Shown in pieces: positions 24,077-38,369 of a stretch of DNA of 64,000 nt. Each line of letters starts with the position of its first letter. Within the stretch, counting starts at the first letter, position 1. Source of the DNA: Todiramphus chloris collaris (taxonomy: Eukaryota > Chordata > Aves > Coraciiformes > Alcedinidae); contig JANVCC010000018.1 in the NCBI GenBank assembly GCA_025345505.1, positions 7,488,316 to 7,552,315 of the forward strand, given 5' to 3'. A program made the position numbers and the translations under genes. The notes below the pieces were generated by a model. It made no database searches. It was not told where the DNA came from and saw only the letters and a program-made list of their open reading frames with translations.

Positions 24077-27000
24077 CAAACTAAACAATAATAACTTTAC
24101 AATGTAAATGTGTATGTAATGGACACATAATGGATGTATAAACAAAAATATTTCTATTTGTTTGGTATAAGGACAAGTATAGACATGTATAGGTCTGGGT
24201 CTCCCATTAACCCATATCAAATAATATTATCTTCTTTTCAACAAAAAGATGTGAATTCTTGTCAAAATATGAAATTTTAAAGCTGACTATAAAATAATTT
24301 AAATCCTTAGGTAGAAATCTAGGTAGAAGAACGAGCACAGATTCATAACTTTAGAAAAAATAAAATTACAAAAGTCATTTTCCTCAGTCTAGACATGCTG
24401 AAATCAGGAAACTCACATATGATGTTTAACCAAGAAGACTTCTAACCAAAAATTAAAAGTGGAAAGTCAGACACTTTCTTGACCCTGCCCTTTAAATTAC
24501 AATGTCATAACAATGTCATTCAACTAGGAGGAAAATAATCTTTTTAATACTACAGCAAATTGAAGTAGAGATAAGTTAGGATTTTCCTTTCCTTTCACCA
24601 AAGGCAATCTAGACCTTGTTATGGGCAAAAGAGAATGCTCTTTTACACAAAGCTGAGAATTTACTTCAGATTGACAGTCTACTCAAACCACAAGTAGATT
24701 TTATTAGTCCAGATATAATGAACACATCTAGTCAAATTTGAATTATTACAGAAAAGTCTCACATAGATATCTACACACATATAATACATATATTTATATA
24801 AATTCCCCTTAAAACTGGGTTTATCTGATTCACAAGGTAAGTTCTTTCCTCACACTCTGTGATTTCTGATGACATTTGATACCTCTACTCTTCTACAATA
24901 CCTTTTGAGTTCACTCAATACATAACATCTTCTTGCTTTTACTCTCTCTTAATCAGCAGTAGTTGTTATGACACAGTGGCACAGACATAAAGTAAAACAA
25001 ATTTAAGCAGTTGTGTACTGACTTCTAGAGAACTGCTACCTCAGCTAAATGAAGTTAAATACACCTCAGGCCAGTGCAAGTCCTGACAAGTCCTGAGATC
25101 CCATACTCTCAGATCTATACAAAGCCTGTCACCTTTTACTAGTAATATTATAATTTTTAAGTCATATTTCTTGAGCTTTGGAGTTAATAGGATGCTTTAA
25201 TGAAAACTTTTTGTAGAAGATATATGGGGATCGGTGGAGCTATGGCTGATGTCAGAATTGCTTTATTAAGAAGTTTATTAATAGTTGATAGTTCATTAAA
25301 ATTTGCTAATTATATATAATTATTGATATTAAATCTTGATTACTGCCTAATCATCTTAAACATGGCGTATGCATATCACACAAGTTAGGAATATACAAAT
25401 TTGGAGAGTACAGGACTTTTCTCTACAATAGACTACAGGATTTTGCAACACAGGAAAAGAGTAAGATAAATGTTAATTATTAAAGGATAACATTTGTAAT
25501 TAGTTATACTAATATAGTCTCAATTAATATTCCAATATTTCTCTATATGAGCAGTATGGAAAGAAGGAGTTTATCTAATCTAATATGAATGTTATGGAAG
25601 TTAGATGTTCAGTATAAACCAGACCTTTCTCATTAACCTGTATTCAATAACAAGAAAAATAATAGTTTTCAGGAGACAAACAGCTCAAATCTAAGGTGGA
25701 TATTAAAGGCAGATGAGTTGAACAAACATCTTACAGCTTCTGTTTCTGTATGACAACATCCAGTATACAATTTATCCACCATCTCTTGACAGAATGGGAG
25801 AATAATCCATCAACTAATGCAATCATAGCTAAGGTTGCAAAACAGCTCTTGATATTTCCCACAATCATATGGGAATTGTATTCTGTAAAATATCCTCAAT
25901 AAAGTTGACCTAGAGAGAAGACACTTTGCACCAGTTGCTGAAGAGAGCCTTTTGGGATATTTACCCACTTCTTTGCTAAGGGCTCAATGTGACCAATAAG
26001 ACAGGATCTGAAATTCACGACAGAAATGATGATTCATGTTTTACTCTGCAGGTAAATTAAGAATATAGAGCATGATTATCTGCAGCATTAATCTAGTTGA
26101 AAAAGACGTTACAAATTTTATGAGTTGAGGATCAGAATTTGCTAAAGTTACTGTCACTGTTCCAGGAAAATGTTTTCTTCTTACTGTACTAGAGGTGAAA
26201 TTGTTAATCCCAAACAAACTCAATTCAGCAAAGACACCTAACCAAAAAAAAAACTAGTGAGAAGACATTGATTTTGTCAACAAAAACTAAATTGAGTAAA
26301 TGGATTCATAAATAAAACTGACAGCTGTCAGAGAGGGGAAAAATCTGACTATTGAATAGTCTCCAGCCTGGCAAAGCCTTCATCCACAAAGAGCTTTAGC
26401 CATTTAAAGGAATAATTTGAATTGTCATATGAAAAAGAAATGAAATCTAACTGAACAGAACACATGTAATGCACATTGTGTATGAAGCACTTTCAAGTTG
26501 CTTTCTTCATTAGCTAAAGATTTCATATTATTATCTAACACTGACTTGTATGGGGATCATCTCTGCCGTCCAACATCAAAATGACAGAATACAGGCATGG
26601 GAAAAGAAAGATGTTAAATATTACTGACTAAAAGGATATTTACGTGATTGTAAAAATGCTGCTCAGAAACTGAAGGAGTAGAGCTAGGATCATTTTGAGA
26701 ACACACATTTTATTAACGTATGTCATTTCTTTTAAAAGCTATTTGTCCTCAAAAAACTACCATTACACTTCCTGTAAGCATTCCTGGTATAGCTCTAGTG
26801 CACAAGTGGACAACATTCTCATTAAAACACAGACAATATAATCTAGAATTATTGTGGTATGTATACTGGAAAATGAAGAGTAGGACTAATATGAACTTTC
26901 CTTATGAAGTTATTTAATAATTCTCTTACTGGAGAATAGGGAGATAACTGGGGAAGAGAGGAAAAAAAAGTTAATAAGAGAATGAAAACTTCACAGATAA

Positions 27001-27464
27001 TTTTTTTTCCAGTAAAAAATTTCAAATTTCAGTTTTAAAAGACTGAAAACTTAAGTTTCCAACATAAACATTTAAAATGAAATTAAATGCTTTTACTACC
27101 ATTTTTTTTTTTTTTTTTAAATTACAAAATTGTATTCTGAGTTCTCTTTGTGAACTCTGAAATTTTTTAATTATATGTTTGGTGATTCGTATAATCCAGA
27201 ATATATATGCTGACGATTAAAATTCTTTTCTAACATTTTTTATACATCTCTCAAGTCTGAATATTTCAGGCTTCATAAGTCATTGTGTTTTAATCATCAT
27301 TCCTTGGACAAAATTATCACAATCCTGTTGCTGTCAAGACTATTTGCAATGTAAATGCATTTCGTCAGCACAATATTTTATCATTTTTCTTTCTAACTTC
27401 ACATTTTAGTGCAGCCCCATGTATTTTATCACACTCCTATCCTGCACATTTTCACAGAATTGAA
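24077..27464. other. Unique AT-rich DNA, no gene seen
   Basis: No gene or repeat family recognised on either strand over this 3.4-kb stretch. A T-run (about 18 residues) sits at 27101-27118. Confidence 0.65.
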
Positions 27465-27500
27465 GAATCACAGAATCACAGAATAGTTGACATTGTATAG
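27465..27500 (-). mobile_element. Short CR1 3' tail fragment
   Basis: 'gaatcacagaatcacagaat' followed by 'agttgacattgtatag' corresponds to the reverse complement of the CR1 tail and the first bases of its 3' UTR (ATGGTTGGGGTTGGAAGG). Only about 36 bases are recognisable, so this is either an extremely 5'-truncated insertion or a remnant. Confidence 0.6.
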
Positions 27501-30500
27501 CAATTTCTCTCCCATCCTATCACTATCTTTCCATACAAAAGATTAGTTTACCATGTTGTCATATGAAAAAAAAAGAGATATAAGAATTACATTTCACCTA
27601 GTAGGTAAATTAAACTAGTAATTCAGCTCAGACCACCTAGGTATATTTAGACTATATAAGTACAGCATTGACTATATGGCAATTGGGACTCCATAGTTTT
27701 TTTACCTTTTTTTCACCTCTTAACTGCTTAAAACTTATGATTAGTATATTTACTTATTATTATTGATTAATATAAGCATTAAAGATTGACATTCAAAGGA
27801 ACATTTGTGAGGGGAGGAAGGAAAAGAAGATTCAGAAATTTTGTATTACCTTCATCACACCTATTATCTCTCTTCGTGTCCAATAGTGGGATCTCTAAGT
27901 GGAAAAAATATGTTTTAACAAATAGATTATTTAAGAAAGTGCAAATTTAAAGATTCTGAAAGTTTTAAAAAATTTACTTGAATTTGGAAAATACCTTTAG
28001 AGAAAAGAAAAAAAATGAGATTAAAGACTTTCCTTTCATAGTCTCAAAAACTGGGGTATTTTTGGCATAAAATTCTTTTCTTTTTTTTTTTTTAATTGGA
28101 AGCCCTGGAAAAAAAAGAAAAAAAAATTAAAAATACACTGAAGTTCTTATTCATCAAATACAATGTTTCAATAAACCTGAAGTGCTTTCTTATCCCATTT
28201 TTTTGGCTAGGTCAAATTTGCCTGCTAGCACCTCCGTGCACCTTCTCCAGCTTCAACCTTAATATCCCTCTGTTTACGTCAGTAAGTATAACTGACAACC
28301 CAAGAAATCTTGCCTCCTCTGAACACATGGGGTTTTAATTCTACAAGGTTCCAATGCCAGCTGTGGATGTGAAAATCTTTATTTTGCATCCCAAATCACC
28401 TCTTGTAGATCCATACATTTTGTTAAGAAAATAATTTTTAAGCAACCTTTTTTTCTTCTTTCGGCAGTGGACTTAAATAAAGAGCTATTAAATCAGCTCC
28501 CACTTAGCTTACAAGCTCTGCCAAGCTTTGTCTAAAGCACATAAGGATGGAGAGGCAAAGAAGGAGGGTTTTTTTCCCCTGCTGAGCTGATTTTCTCAAG
28601 GTCTAAACACTTCAGTTTAAAAGCAATAAAAATTCAATTATATGTTCAAAATTATAGGATTTTTTTTTTTTTTCCAGTAGCTCCTTCTGTGATTAATTAC
28701 TGTAATGGTTTAGAAATAGCTGTTATTCGAGGACCATCTTCTGTTCCAAAGCTTATAGATCCCTGCTCACTGTGAGAATGAACTCATAAAAATACAATTT
28801 TCTAAAAAGTAAAGAAAGAAGGAAAATCAAGGTGGCTATTTTTATCTACTACAGGGTGGTGTGATTATGTGAGTCAACTCACTGCTACCTGAAGGGAGTC
28901 AGATCAAAATTAAGACTTTCTGCTAAAGCACACAACTTAAGTTCATTGCAAGTGTTGTAGACAAACTGGCATTTACTGTAGATATTATGTGCTACAAACA
29001 GATGCACCACTGGAAATAGAAACAGAAAACTTCCTCTCTAGGATCATTCTACTTTATTAAATCTGACAAGTTCCACTTGAGCTCAGTGTCCTGAGCTAAA
29101 AAAGAGTTTCTAATTTGGTTTAAGCAATTGCCACATAACATACAAGTTGAAAGAAAGTTGACTTGAAATTTTACTCACTAGCCAGGAAAAAAATTAAAAC
29201 CAACAAACCCTGCACTCCTTAAGAACCCCACAGTATTCTTGATGGTGACAAATAAAGAAAAAAATACTTCTTTCAACTCTGTTTCATTGCTTTCCTCATT
29301 TGCTGAGAGAATAATATTAAAAACAGGTTCTCAAAGCTTCTTTTTATTAGAACTAAAATAATTTGAAAATCTTCCACATCAGGAAAATATATTCTATTTC
29401 AAATTTTTCCCAATCAATATGTTATCTCTGCAGTCTTACAGACTGTATAATAAGTCACCTGGGTTAGTATGAAATTAAATTTTCTTTAAATATCTAGTTA
29501 TGTGGTATGGCATCAATCAAAGATATAATCCGTAATAAAACACTCTAGTTCTTTGCTTTGATGCCATAAGTAACTTCACATGTCATTTCCTCCAAATAAA
29601 GTTATGTCTTCTCTCTCAATTCACACACATAGCACCTATCACTGCTAATGGAGGTTGTGCATAAGAACAGAAAAAATACAATCCCCCCCACTGTTAACTC
29701 TCCTCTGCATCTCCATATTAATGACATTCATACAGAGGTGGAAGACAAGAAAACCTGAAACTGAGGACAGAAAGAAATGCATATCCAAATTGTCTCTTTT
29801 TAAATGCATGAGATCAGTCATAGGACAATTTAGAGGAATGTAACTAACAGCCACACACATTTCATACATAGTTTTATTTCAGAATATAAAACAAATTTTG
29901 ATGAACATACTATAATACTGGACCAAGTTAATAAACCATGATTTGGAGAACAATAACACCTGGACATCTATTATGCTAGATAGTGCACAAATACATGGTG
30001 AAAGTCAGTCCCTGCATGGAAAGGTCTATAATCTGTATAGAAAAGAGACCTGAATCGACTTTCAGTAGCACTTTAGTTGCAAAACAAGAAATGGCTCAGA
30101 ATTAGGACTGTAAGACCAAAGACCTATCCATTGTACCACATTGTATTTCCAGTGAATTTTCAGCCTCATTTTTATTCAGATGTCATGTAAATCAGAAGGG
30201 AACAAGTCATGTTTATAACATAGGTACTGAACTCCTTTTGCCCCAAAGACTACAAAAATTTTATAACTGTATAATTATTCTGTCTGAGCTGAGGATGACT
30301 AGCATCTCAGCTTCTTCTGAAATTTAATTCTTACCACACAAGAGGCCCATGGAAAAAAAAATTAAGGAAGCATAAGCAACTTTTAACATTTCAGGGTTTT
30401 TTTACCAGAATTACATTCAGCCCTCAGATTCGTCTTTTTGATTGTTTACTGATTAGACTTGTCCCTTAGGTTTTTGATAAAAATAGAAACTGTTCCACTC

Positions 30501-32279
30501 TTCCTTTTAATGTTGTTGGGCTAGGATTTATCCTATTCCCACTCATCACTGAGGGTGGTGGTCAGTTCTCACAGGTTGAGTCCTGTAGCTCATTCAGAAC
30601 CTTCTGTCCCACAGTCAGAAAATGTTCTTCCTCTGGACACACCTAGAAGCCCTTTGTCACATTTCATGGATATCCTGCTCTTCGTGATGCCTGTCTGGCC
30701 TAGATACACACAATGAGTGGAAGAACACAGAAGGAGGAAGACAGATGAAAATCAGATTTTCAGTGGGCTGAAGGACCCTGGACTTTTGCTTTTTTTCTGT
30801 TAATTAGTTAGGAAAAGTGGGATAGAGCCCTTTCCTTAGCTACCTATTATCCTTCCATAAAAGAACATACAGCAAAACAAGATAATCTGTACTGCAGTAT
30901 ATCTCCCTCTAAGATGGCACAGTGAAGCTTTTAATTGCAAACAGAACTCAAAAAGATAGTAAGTGATCTAATTTCCTTTATTACTTTATCCCATTTACAG
31001 CAGAGTGTTTTCCATAAAAATTGCATTTGGCTTACATCCTCTCTTTTGCTATTCAGTTATAGAGGGCATTTCTAGACAGGAAAGGCTGAAGTAGGGAGAA
31101 AATGGAGAAGGAAAGACCTGACGAAGGCATAAAGGCAATCTAAAGCAAACAGTGGATCTTAGGGGAGGACAATCTCTTTTTCTGTCTTTTTGGCCTTTCT
31201 GTTTTCTTCTATGCCTCATTGTACGCATTGCTGATGAATGCAGTTCTTCAGGCCTAGTGTTCCTGTTTCTCTCTTTGAAAGCCTAGCTGTCCTAGTTTTA
31301 TTTACAGTCATGTCATCAGCTATTAGCTATCACAAGCCCTTTCCTTTACTTTGATATAGGCAATTGCATTTCAGGAGGAATCTTACTCATATCTTTATGT
31401 AAAAAATAATTTTAAAATTGTTGTTTACATACCAAAAAAGTTGGGTTTTTTTGATGTTTCACCTCCATACTTCAATAATTTGTCACTCACTCTTCCTATC
31501 CATTTATTTTGTCTTCGGTTCCTCTTGGCCATCTGCTGAACATTCCTGTAATCAAATGTCCCTATTATTGTGTAAAGCCAAAACATTAAGTTTTCGCTTC
31601 CTGCAAATGAAAAAGTATTTTCTGATTGATTGCAAGTTCATGACAAGACAGGTAAAATTCCAGAGAGAGGTCTTGTATTGACTCTGGCTTGCTTTTAGTC
31701 TACTTTGTGCAGTCTTTACAGATCAAACAAACTGCAATACCTCAAGAGTACTAGCTGTTTTTCTTAACTTGTGTCTGTCCTCGAGGTCTGATGAAACTTT
31801 TGAACACTTTACTTTCTTTAAGATTGATAGTAATAACAGTAAGGCTGGAAGAGTATCTAAAACTGCTTTTTCTAAGAAGAAAGTGAAGCTGAACAGAAAA
31901 AGGAAGAAACTTTTTAATAAGATTTGCTGATGGCAAAATTTACTTTTATTTATTTCTTGGTAACTTAGAAATAAAGTTAAATATTTTGCAAAATATTTAG
32001 GAATGCAGTGTCTATCAACTCACTAAATTTCAGTCTTTGACTTCTTTAAAGTAATGATGGAAAATAACATATAGTTAAAAAAATATGTCAAAGGATGTCC
32101 ACTTCAGAACAGCAAATTAACATACAAAATGTTGTTATTCTCATAGTATTCTTCCTCCTGCTTTCATTCAAAACAAATTTCAATGTAATTTGTCATGGAT
32201 GTCCTCAGTGTATTTGACAGTAGATGGGGAAGACACCTTCACTTATATTTCCTATTTTAATTTTGGTCTAAACTCGGCA
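27501..32279. other. Unique AT-rich DNA, no gene seen
   Basis: No gene recognised in 4.8 kb. T-runs occur at about 28081-28092 and 28660-28673. A 40-base stretch near 30100-30135 slightly resembles a SINE head in reverse but is too weak to call. Confidence 0.65.
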
Positions 32280-32389
32280 TTACTCCTACTACTGCTACTC
32301 CTAATACGGTTGCTGCTGCTACTACTACCGCCACCACCACTACTACTGCTACTACTTCTACTACTACTACTGCTACTAGTAGTACTAAC
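32280..32389. repeat. Imperfect trinucleotide microsatellite (CTA/CTG/CCA units)
   Basis: About 110 bases are built from CTA, CTG and CCA triplets, interrupted near 32302-32310. One frame reads almost pure leucine with a short proline block and another reads threonine or tyrosine-like repeats, which is what a triplet repeat gives by itself. No coding context surrounds it. Confidence 0.95.
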
Positions 32390-32490
32390 TGTACATATTT
32401 TGTCTGACCTCTTCTTACATATTTACTGAGAAAGTTTACTATGTTTAATAACAGTTGAAAGGTAACATGACATTTACAGAATGTGCTTAC

Positions 32491-33010
32491 AAATCCATCT
32501 TCAAAAAGTTAAGATAGAAGAGCCAGAGACTTATAGACCAGCCTACTTCTGTCAGCCCTGGGATGAAACTGATAGAGCAAAGACAGAGCAAATAATCAAA
32601 CTCTGAGCAGCTAGATAATGGGATGCTAAGTAACAGACAACATGGATTTATTAAAAAAAAGTTAAATTGACTTAATTTTCCTCTTGCAACATGTTAATTA
32701 TCCTAGTGGGTTGTCAAACAGTAGACAGCAAATGCTTTAACTTCAGAGATACTTCTGGTATTGTATTCAGTGACATTCTCATAAAAAGGCCAGAGAATAC
32801 ATGGAAGGTAGAAATACCGTAAGGATGGTGAAAAAAAAAAAAGAAATTATTTACACAATTGTTTCAATATTTAATTTGTCAAACTGATCTGATAAGTAAA
32901 ATAATGTTGCCAAGAACATGTCATAGAACTAGTGGTGATATTTAATATTTTCATTAATGACTTAGATGATAGAATAAAACTGACAGTGAGATCATTACAT
33001 TTTTAGAAGA
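32491..33010 (+). mobile_element. Very old CR1 LINE relic, reverse-transcriptase region
   Basis: The plus-strand translation, in shifting frames, keeps the start of the CR1 reverse transcriptase. IFKK is followed by residues matching the EDP-NYRP-SL block at 32491-32555, then 'caacatggatttattaaaaa' matches QHGFIK near 32639-32658. LFNIFINDLDD is read almost intact at about 32939-32971. The spacing agrees with the CR1 order, with some sequence lost between the blocks. The catalytic FADD motif after LDDG is not preserved. Many stops and gaps make this one of the oldest repeats in the window. It starts about 100 bases right of the triplet repeat. Confidence 0.65.
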
Positions 33011-36000
33011 GTAAACTTGTATAGACTGTATATGTATTCAAATGTGGAAGGACCTTCAGCCCAGCATGCTGTTACAGAGAAAGTAATGGAAATATATATT
33101 TGCACAGAAATGTGCATTGACTTCGGGTCAATGGGGAAAGACAAGGCAATTGTTTGTTTCAGAACCTGAATCCAGCTGTGAATTTTGTTTCCTCAGACAT
33201 TTAATGATCTTTTCCAACTGTGAATGAAATTTGAGGTATTTTGAAAGCTGGGTGTGGGACTGAATTTTGCAGTTTACATTTTTTATCTACTTTAAAGATA
33301 TATGCTGTGACAAATTGAAGTGGGAACTAGTGCCCTGATACTGTGAAACGGAGAACACAAATGTTTAGAAATCAGATTTAAAACATGTGATTAAAAATAT
33401 TTCTTTCTTCTGTCACTGGAAAACTGAAGAGAGATAAGATCATAGATTGTGCAGGATATTATGTTCACTTAATCACAGTAGTACTGAAGAGTTTAACATG
33501 ATGATGTCTCGCTGTAGGAGGAAACATTATCTCTGTAATACTTGTTAGAAATCATCTGTCATTGTTGTGGATTTTCAGGACTGAAATATCGACTGTCAAG
33601 GTAAGAATGGGAATAGTCTCCTCTGAACCATTCATTTTATAAGAAAGGGAACAGACTGTCACAGCCTTGACCCAGTGAAGATCTAATTTACGGGGTCTGT
33701 TCTTGAAAACAGTGGTACAACTAGGTAACTTTTAGGTCACCTCATGAAATATCACAATACGTCACATTGTCCTGTGTCACACTTCATCTTTAATAATTTT
33801 GTAATATATTAATTTTTTATGGCAACTTGAATTTACATATATCTTGTTTTTTCATAAAATACTATGCCACGTGGCATAAATCATGTATGACAGCATGAAG
33901 TTGCATGAAGCTTACAATATATTAAAAGGTTACAGAGAAGTACAGTTGTATCAGGCTCTGTCTTCACAACTTTCAGGTTTCTTCAACATTTCTCTGCAGA
34001 TTCAAAGGATTTTACAACCTCATAGGGCAAATCTTTTTAAAGTAACAGACATTCCCTTGGTTTTAGTTTTCAACATTTAGAAGTCAGATAATATTATAAG
34101 CTTTCACCTAAAAATATGTTTCTTTCATACATTACATTAATTTCAAGAGCACCAGGCCCTCAAATCCTTTATGCAGTACAGCACATGCTGTTCTCTTAGA
34201 AATACACCAAACCAACACATAGCAAAGATACATACGTCTTTACATATAGCTCAATATTTATAGATCTCCTTTACCACTAATTAATTAAAATGTAGTTGAA
34301 ATTTTAAAATGTATATTAAAAGCGGGTGAAGTTTCGAAGTGTCCTTTGTATAATAATACGCTGTGAAGTTTACAAATTTAATCTACATTGGACTTTTAAG
34401 AACTTTGTTTTGGATGTATAAAAAAAAAGTATAAGGCAAAGGTAGAGAAAAGAATATGAGTAAGCCGGATGTTTCTCTATAACTTTAATATAAGAAAAGT
34501 GGACCGGCAACAATTTTGAAGGACATTTCTAAAAAGTTCACAGATTTTTTTTTTTGTATAGCAAAACCTAATGGCACTTGGTTAATGTGAGGCCTGACGA
34601 TACTTCATTTGAGGATGAACACACTACTTAGTAATTAATGGAATACAACCCTCAGGGTGTGATTATTCCATCAAATGGATACCTTATATTTTCTTCTTGA
34701 AGCATTTGGTACAGGTCTCAGCACAGATGACCTGAAAATGTTTGCTTTGAAAATATTTGTGTTACCTCTGTGTTCACTGCCATGCTTCAGAATTCTTAAA
34801 TCAAGGGATAAGGGATATGAATACCAGTAGTGAGGTTTACAATTAGAGAGTTTACCAGGCATAACTTTATGTACACAAAGTCATGTAGATTTTGCTAAAA
34901 TCCTGATGATTTACCCTAAACTACAGCAGAAGTGTTGTAATACATGGAAAGGACATTACCATTCCTTGTTTTAAGATTCGAACTTATTTAGAACTTCAAA
35001 GAGGAGGTACCAACACAATGTGTTTTTCGAACTAGATCCTCCTATTTCTAGGCTGCTTGTATTGAAACTTTCTTCCTAATAAAACAAAGAAATCCCTAGG
35101 AGATCTAACTTATAATAATTTGTCTAGGGGAAAGGAAGACAGGATTCCTCCCTGGAGGGGCAGCTAGAGGGGCTGAACCCTACAAATACCACAGTCAATC
35201 ACTGCTGTTCAAATCTGACAAAGAACACAGGTTTACAGTGACTTCTGAGGGATGCAAGTAAAAGATTTTGGCAGAAAATATTATTTCCAAAAACATGGGT
35301 GTTCCTCTGAGTTCAAAGTAAGTTAATACTATTGATTATCACAGCAACAGATTCACTTTCATTTTTTCCATCCACCTTCTCTCAGATGCTAAGTATCATT
35401 TTCAGGTGACATACCAAACACTACCAAACTGCAGGAGCCAAATTTTCCCTTACTAGCACATGGACAAATTAAGTGTAAGAAAGTTCCTGCCCTATAAAAA
35501 GTAGGGTATATGGGTGGATGACTGACTGCTAATTTGGGTAGCTTTAAGACAAACACAATATGGATGTTTGTGCTGAAAGTGTCACACACTTCAGAATAAC
35601 ATATTGTGGTGTGACATGTGCATCCAGATGTGAACATTTAAAATAGATGAAGTCTTTTTTTTATCATTAATTTTTTTTCTTGAAAAGTTTATGTTCTGAA
35701 AACTATGATTAAAGATATATATAGTTCTCAGGAGCAAAAAGCTCTCATAATAATAATAATGCCAAGGAGAAAATTTTAAAAATTACCAGGAAAAGCCAAG
35801 GCTACAAAATAGCTTTTCTATGTGTAGTAAAATGGAGTGTGATGTACAATTTTTGAGTTTTATTTCCACAGTAACTGTAAGTTAGTATTTCTCACTGTAA
35901 GTACAACAGAAAAAGTACTAACACACAGAGCTCCCCAGCATGTTAGACTGATGCACATAAACATGTTATTCCATCATAATTTTTACATACTATTTTTACT

Positions 36001-38369
36001 ACTAATTTACTATTCTAAGATTTTTTTTTGTTTATTCTTAATGCAGAGGCCGGGCTGCACTTAGAGAATTTGTGCCACCACTTATTTTTAACCACCTTTG
36101 TACTAAGAAACAGGGCTACTGACTTATAGGTATTTTGAGAAGAAATAAGTCTGGAAAACTCAAGTTTCATGAGATTAGCTGTCATAGCTGTTTTTAACTA
36201 GCAAAGTGCAACTCACATTAAATTAGTTTTAATAAGAGTAGCTAAACAAGTTGGGGTATGAATGGTGCAGAATGCACAGGGGAAGTGTGCTCACAAGCAC
36301 GCAGGCAGGCACATAGGGTTGTGTTCTTCAACAGCCCTCAGTAACTGACTGGCAAATCCAAAGCTGTCAGGACAGAGACAACTACACAGTACTTTTTATG
36401 TAATGTTTCAGTCAGTCTTTAGACAGATACTCAACCATGGGCCTCCAGCTCCTATGGTGTGGAATGAGTGTTGAATAAACTTCTGGGTGTTTCCTTCTCA
36501 TACGTTTATTTTTGTTTGCTTAAACCAGTTTTACTCAGCCCTCCAAGTTGCATCTCATTTCATAGTTTGATTGACCAGTACTCAATTATTAGGAAGTTAG
36601 CAGCCCTTGGACCTCTGTTTTCATCCTCTGCCCTACTTTCAAGATCCCTGCCATCAAACTACATTTTTAGTGCAAGTAGGAGAGCTGTTACACCATTGGA
36701 ATCACACAGGGCAGTTCTCACCAGGATTTTTTTGTCTTGTTTTGAATGCTATTCTTTAACACTTAATGAATAAGAAATTTGTTTTTACTATCTGATTCCT
36801 TCCATTAGATGCATTCATGAATCCTCATTCTCATCCTGTCTGTCTTGTATGTATTTCTACATCTCACAAAGAGATTTTTCATTTTCATACTAACTAATGA
36901 ATCATAACTACAACATAGAATGAATCCTAAGTGTTTTTCTCATCCATGACTAGCAAAAAACCTCAACAAGATTTTTGAATTGTCTGTAATAAACTTAGGA
37001 TATAACTGGTAAAATAAATGTTCATCAACAGAGGGACATTTTCCCACTCACCTTCCCATAAATATAAGCATTGATGTAAAGGGAGCCTGATCCTATTCTG
37101 AGCCTCCAGGGGAGGACATAAGCAGTGCTAATAATAACTTGTTTTAGTCTTTTAGACTGGAGTATATTGGTAACAATGCTGCATTATGTATCATAATGAA
37201 AAATCAGATTTCCTTGAGTTCCTTGACACGCTCATCAATTTTTCTACTTACTATTATACCAACAGCCATCTAGGCTTTTTTCACTAAAAATTCTACAGTA
37301 TGAATTATGGAAACAAATTAATACCTTTGATCTTTCTATGATAAAAATATAATTGCATTAGGAAAGTAATTTAAATGTTGTGTGTATATATATATATATA
37401 TAGGGACTAAAAGCTATAGGAAGATAAGAAGGAGTGAAGGTGACTTATTGGGTGTTGACTGTTCCAGCTAGGGTGATGGAGATCTGAAAACTCATTTGGT
37501 AACTGAGTTGAATAGAGATTGCCTCAGACAATTTGCAAAAATTGTCTGCTGTATAGCCAACCTTGAAAGTATTACTTTTTGCATTGCAACAGAGGGGCAA
37601 TCATTTCTTACAGTTAGGAAAAGAGCTGTGTGGTTGCTTTGCCAAGATAATCTGCATAATGAGTGTAATGCACATAAGTGTAAAAGAAACATTGTTTTAT
37701 TTTCTTCATCATAGCTCTAAATTCAGATGTTTAATATTCTAAGTACAACATAAATGCTATTTCCTATTAAGTAGGTGTTCTCTCTGAAACTACTGAATTA
37801 ATGTTAATCTAAATTACACCTTGAAAGTATATGGTCCTGACAGACCTGAACAAACTCTACTGGAGTTAGTGTAAAGCCACTTTGGGTATCAGCATTAACT
37901 GTTTAGATTTGGATTATCCATAGGCTTGCATGTGTGTTTATCACTAGTTTTCAAGAGCTAAATGTCTGAATGCTTTTTTTTTTTTGTCATTTTGGTCAGA
38001 AAGGATTCAGACAGATATACTAAAACTCTCAGATGTGGAGATGGTTGATTTCTTCAGCTTAAGTTTAATCAGATTTTTTCAGTTGGTATATTTTCATCTT
38101 AGTGATGCCTATATATCTGGAATAAAGTTCAATAGCTTTCTCAGCAATGTTGTTTCTTAAACAGTAGCTAAAATGTGTAGGTGAAGGTCTTCAGCCTGCA
38201 ATATGCAGGATATCAGAAAAACTCCCCTAAATAGTATCTTTCTATAGAAAATCTATGAACTAATTATGAGACTGAAAGTATACTAAACTTTTGCACACAG
38301 ATCTGGGCTCTTCTTAGGTAGTGGATAACTTCCACAGGTTCCACAGACAGAAAATATGACTTACTTATG
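33011..38369. other. Unique AT-rich DNA, no gene seen
   Basis: No gene or repeat family recognised in 5.4 kb apart from a short TA repeat at 37385. The stretch 37480-37715 has a balanced, non-repetitive composition with open frames on both strands. It might be conserved non-coding DNA, but nothing in a single sequence can show that. Confidence 0.6.
37385..37402. repeat. (TA)n dinucleotide repeat
   Basis: Nine TA units follow a GTGTG stretch. It is a short, clean microsatellite. Confidence 0.95.

Noticed and set aside
30090-30140. Possible reversed SINE head (tRNA-like)
   Set aside because: Only a few words resemble a SINE head and the body does not follow.
32190-32429. Leucine-rich 79-codon frame as a membrane protein
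   Set aside because: The leucine run is the translation of a CTA/CTG triplet microsatellite.
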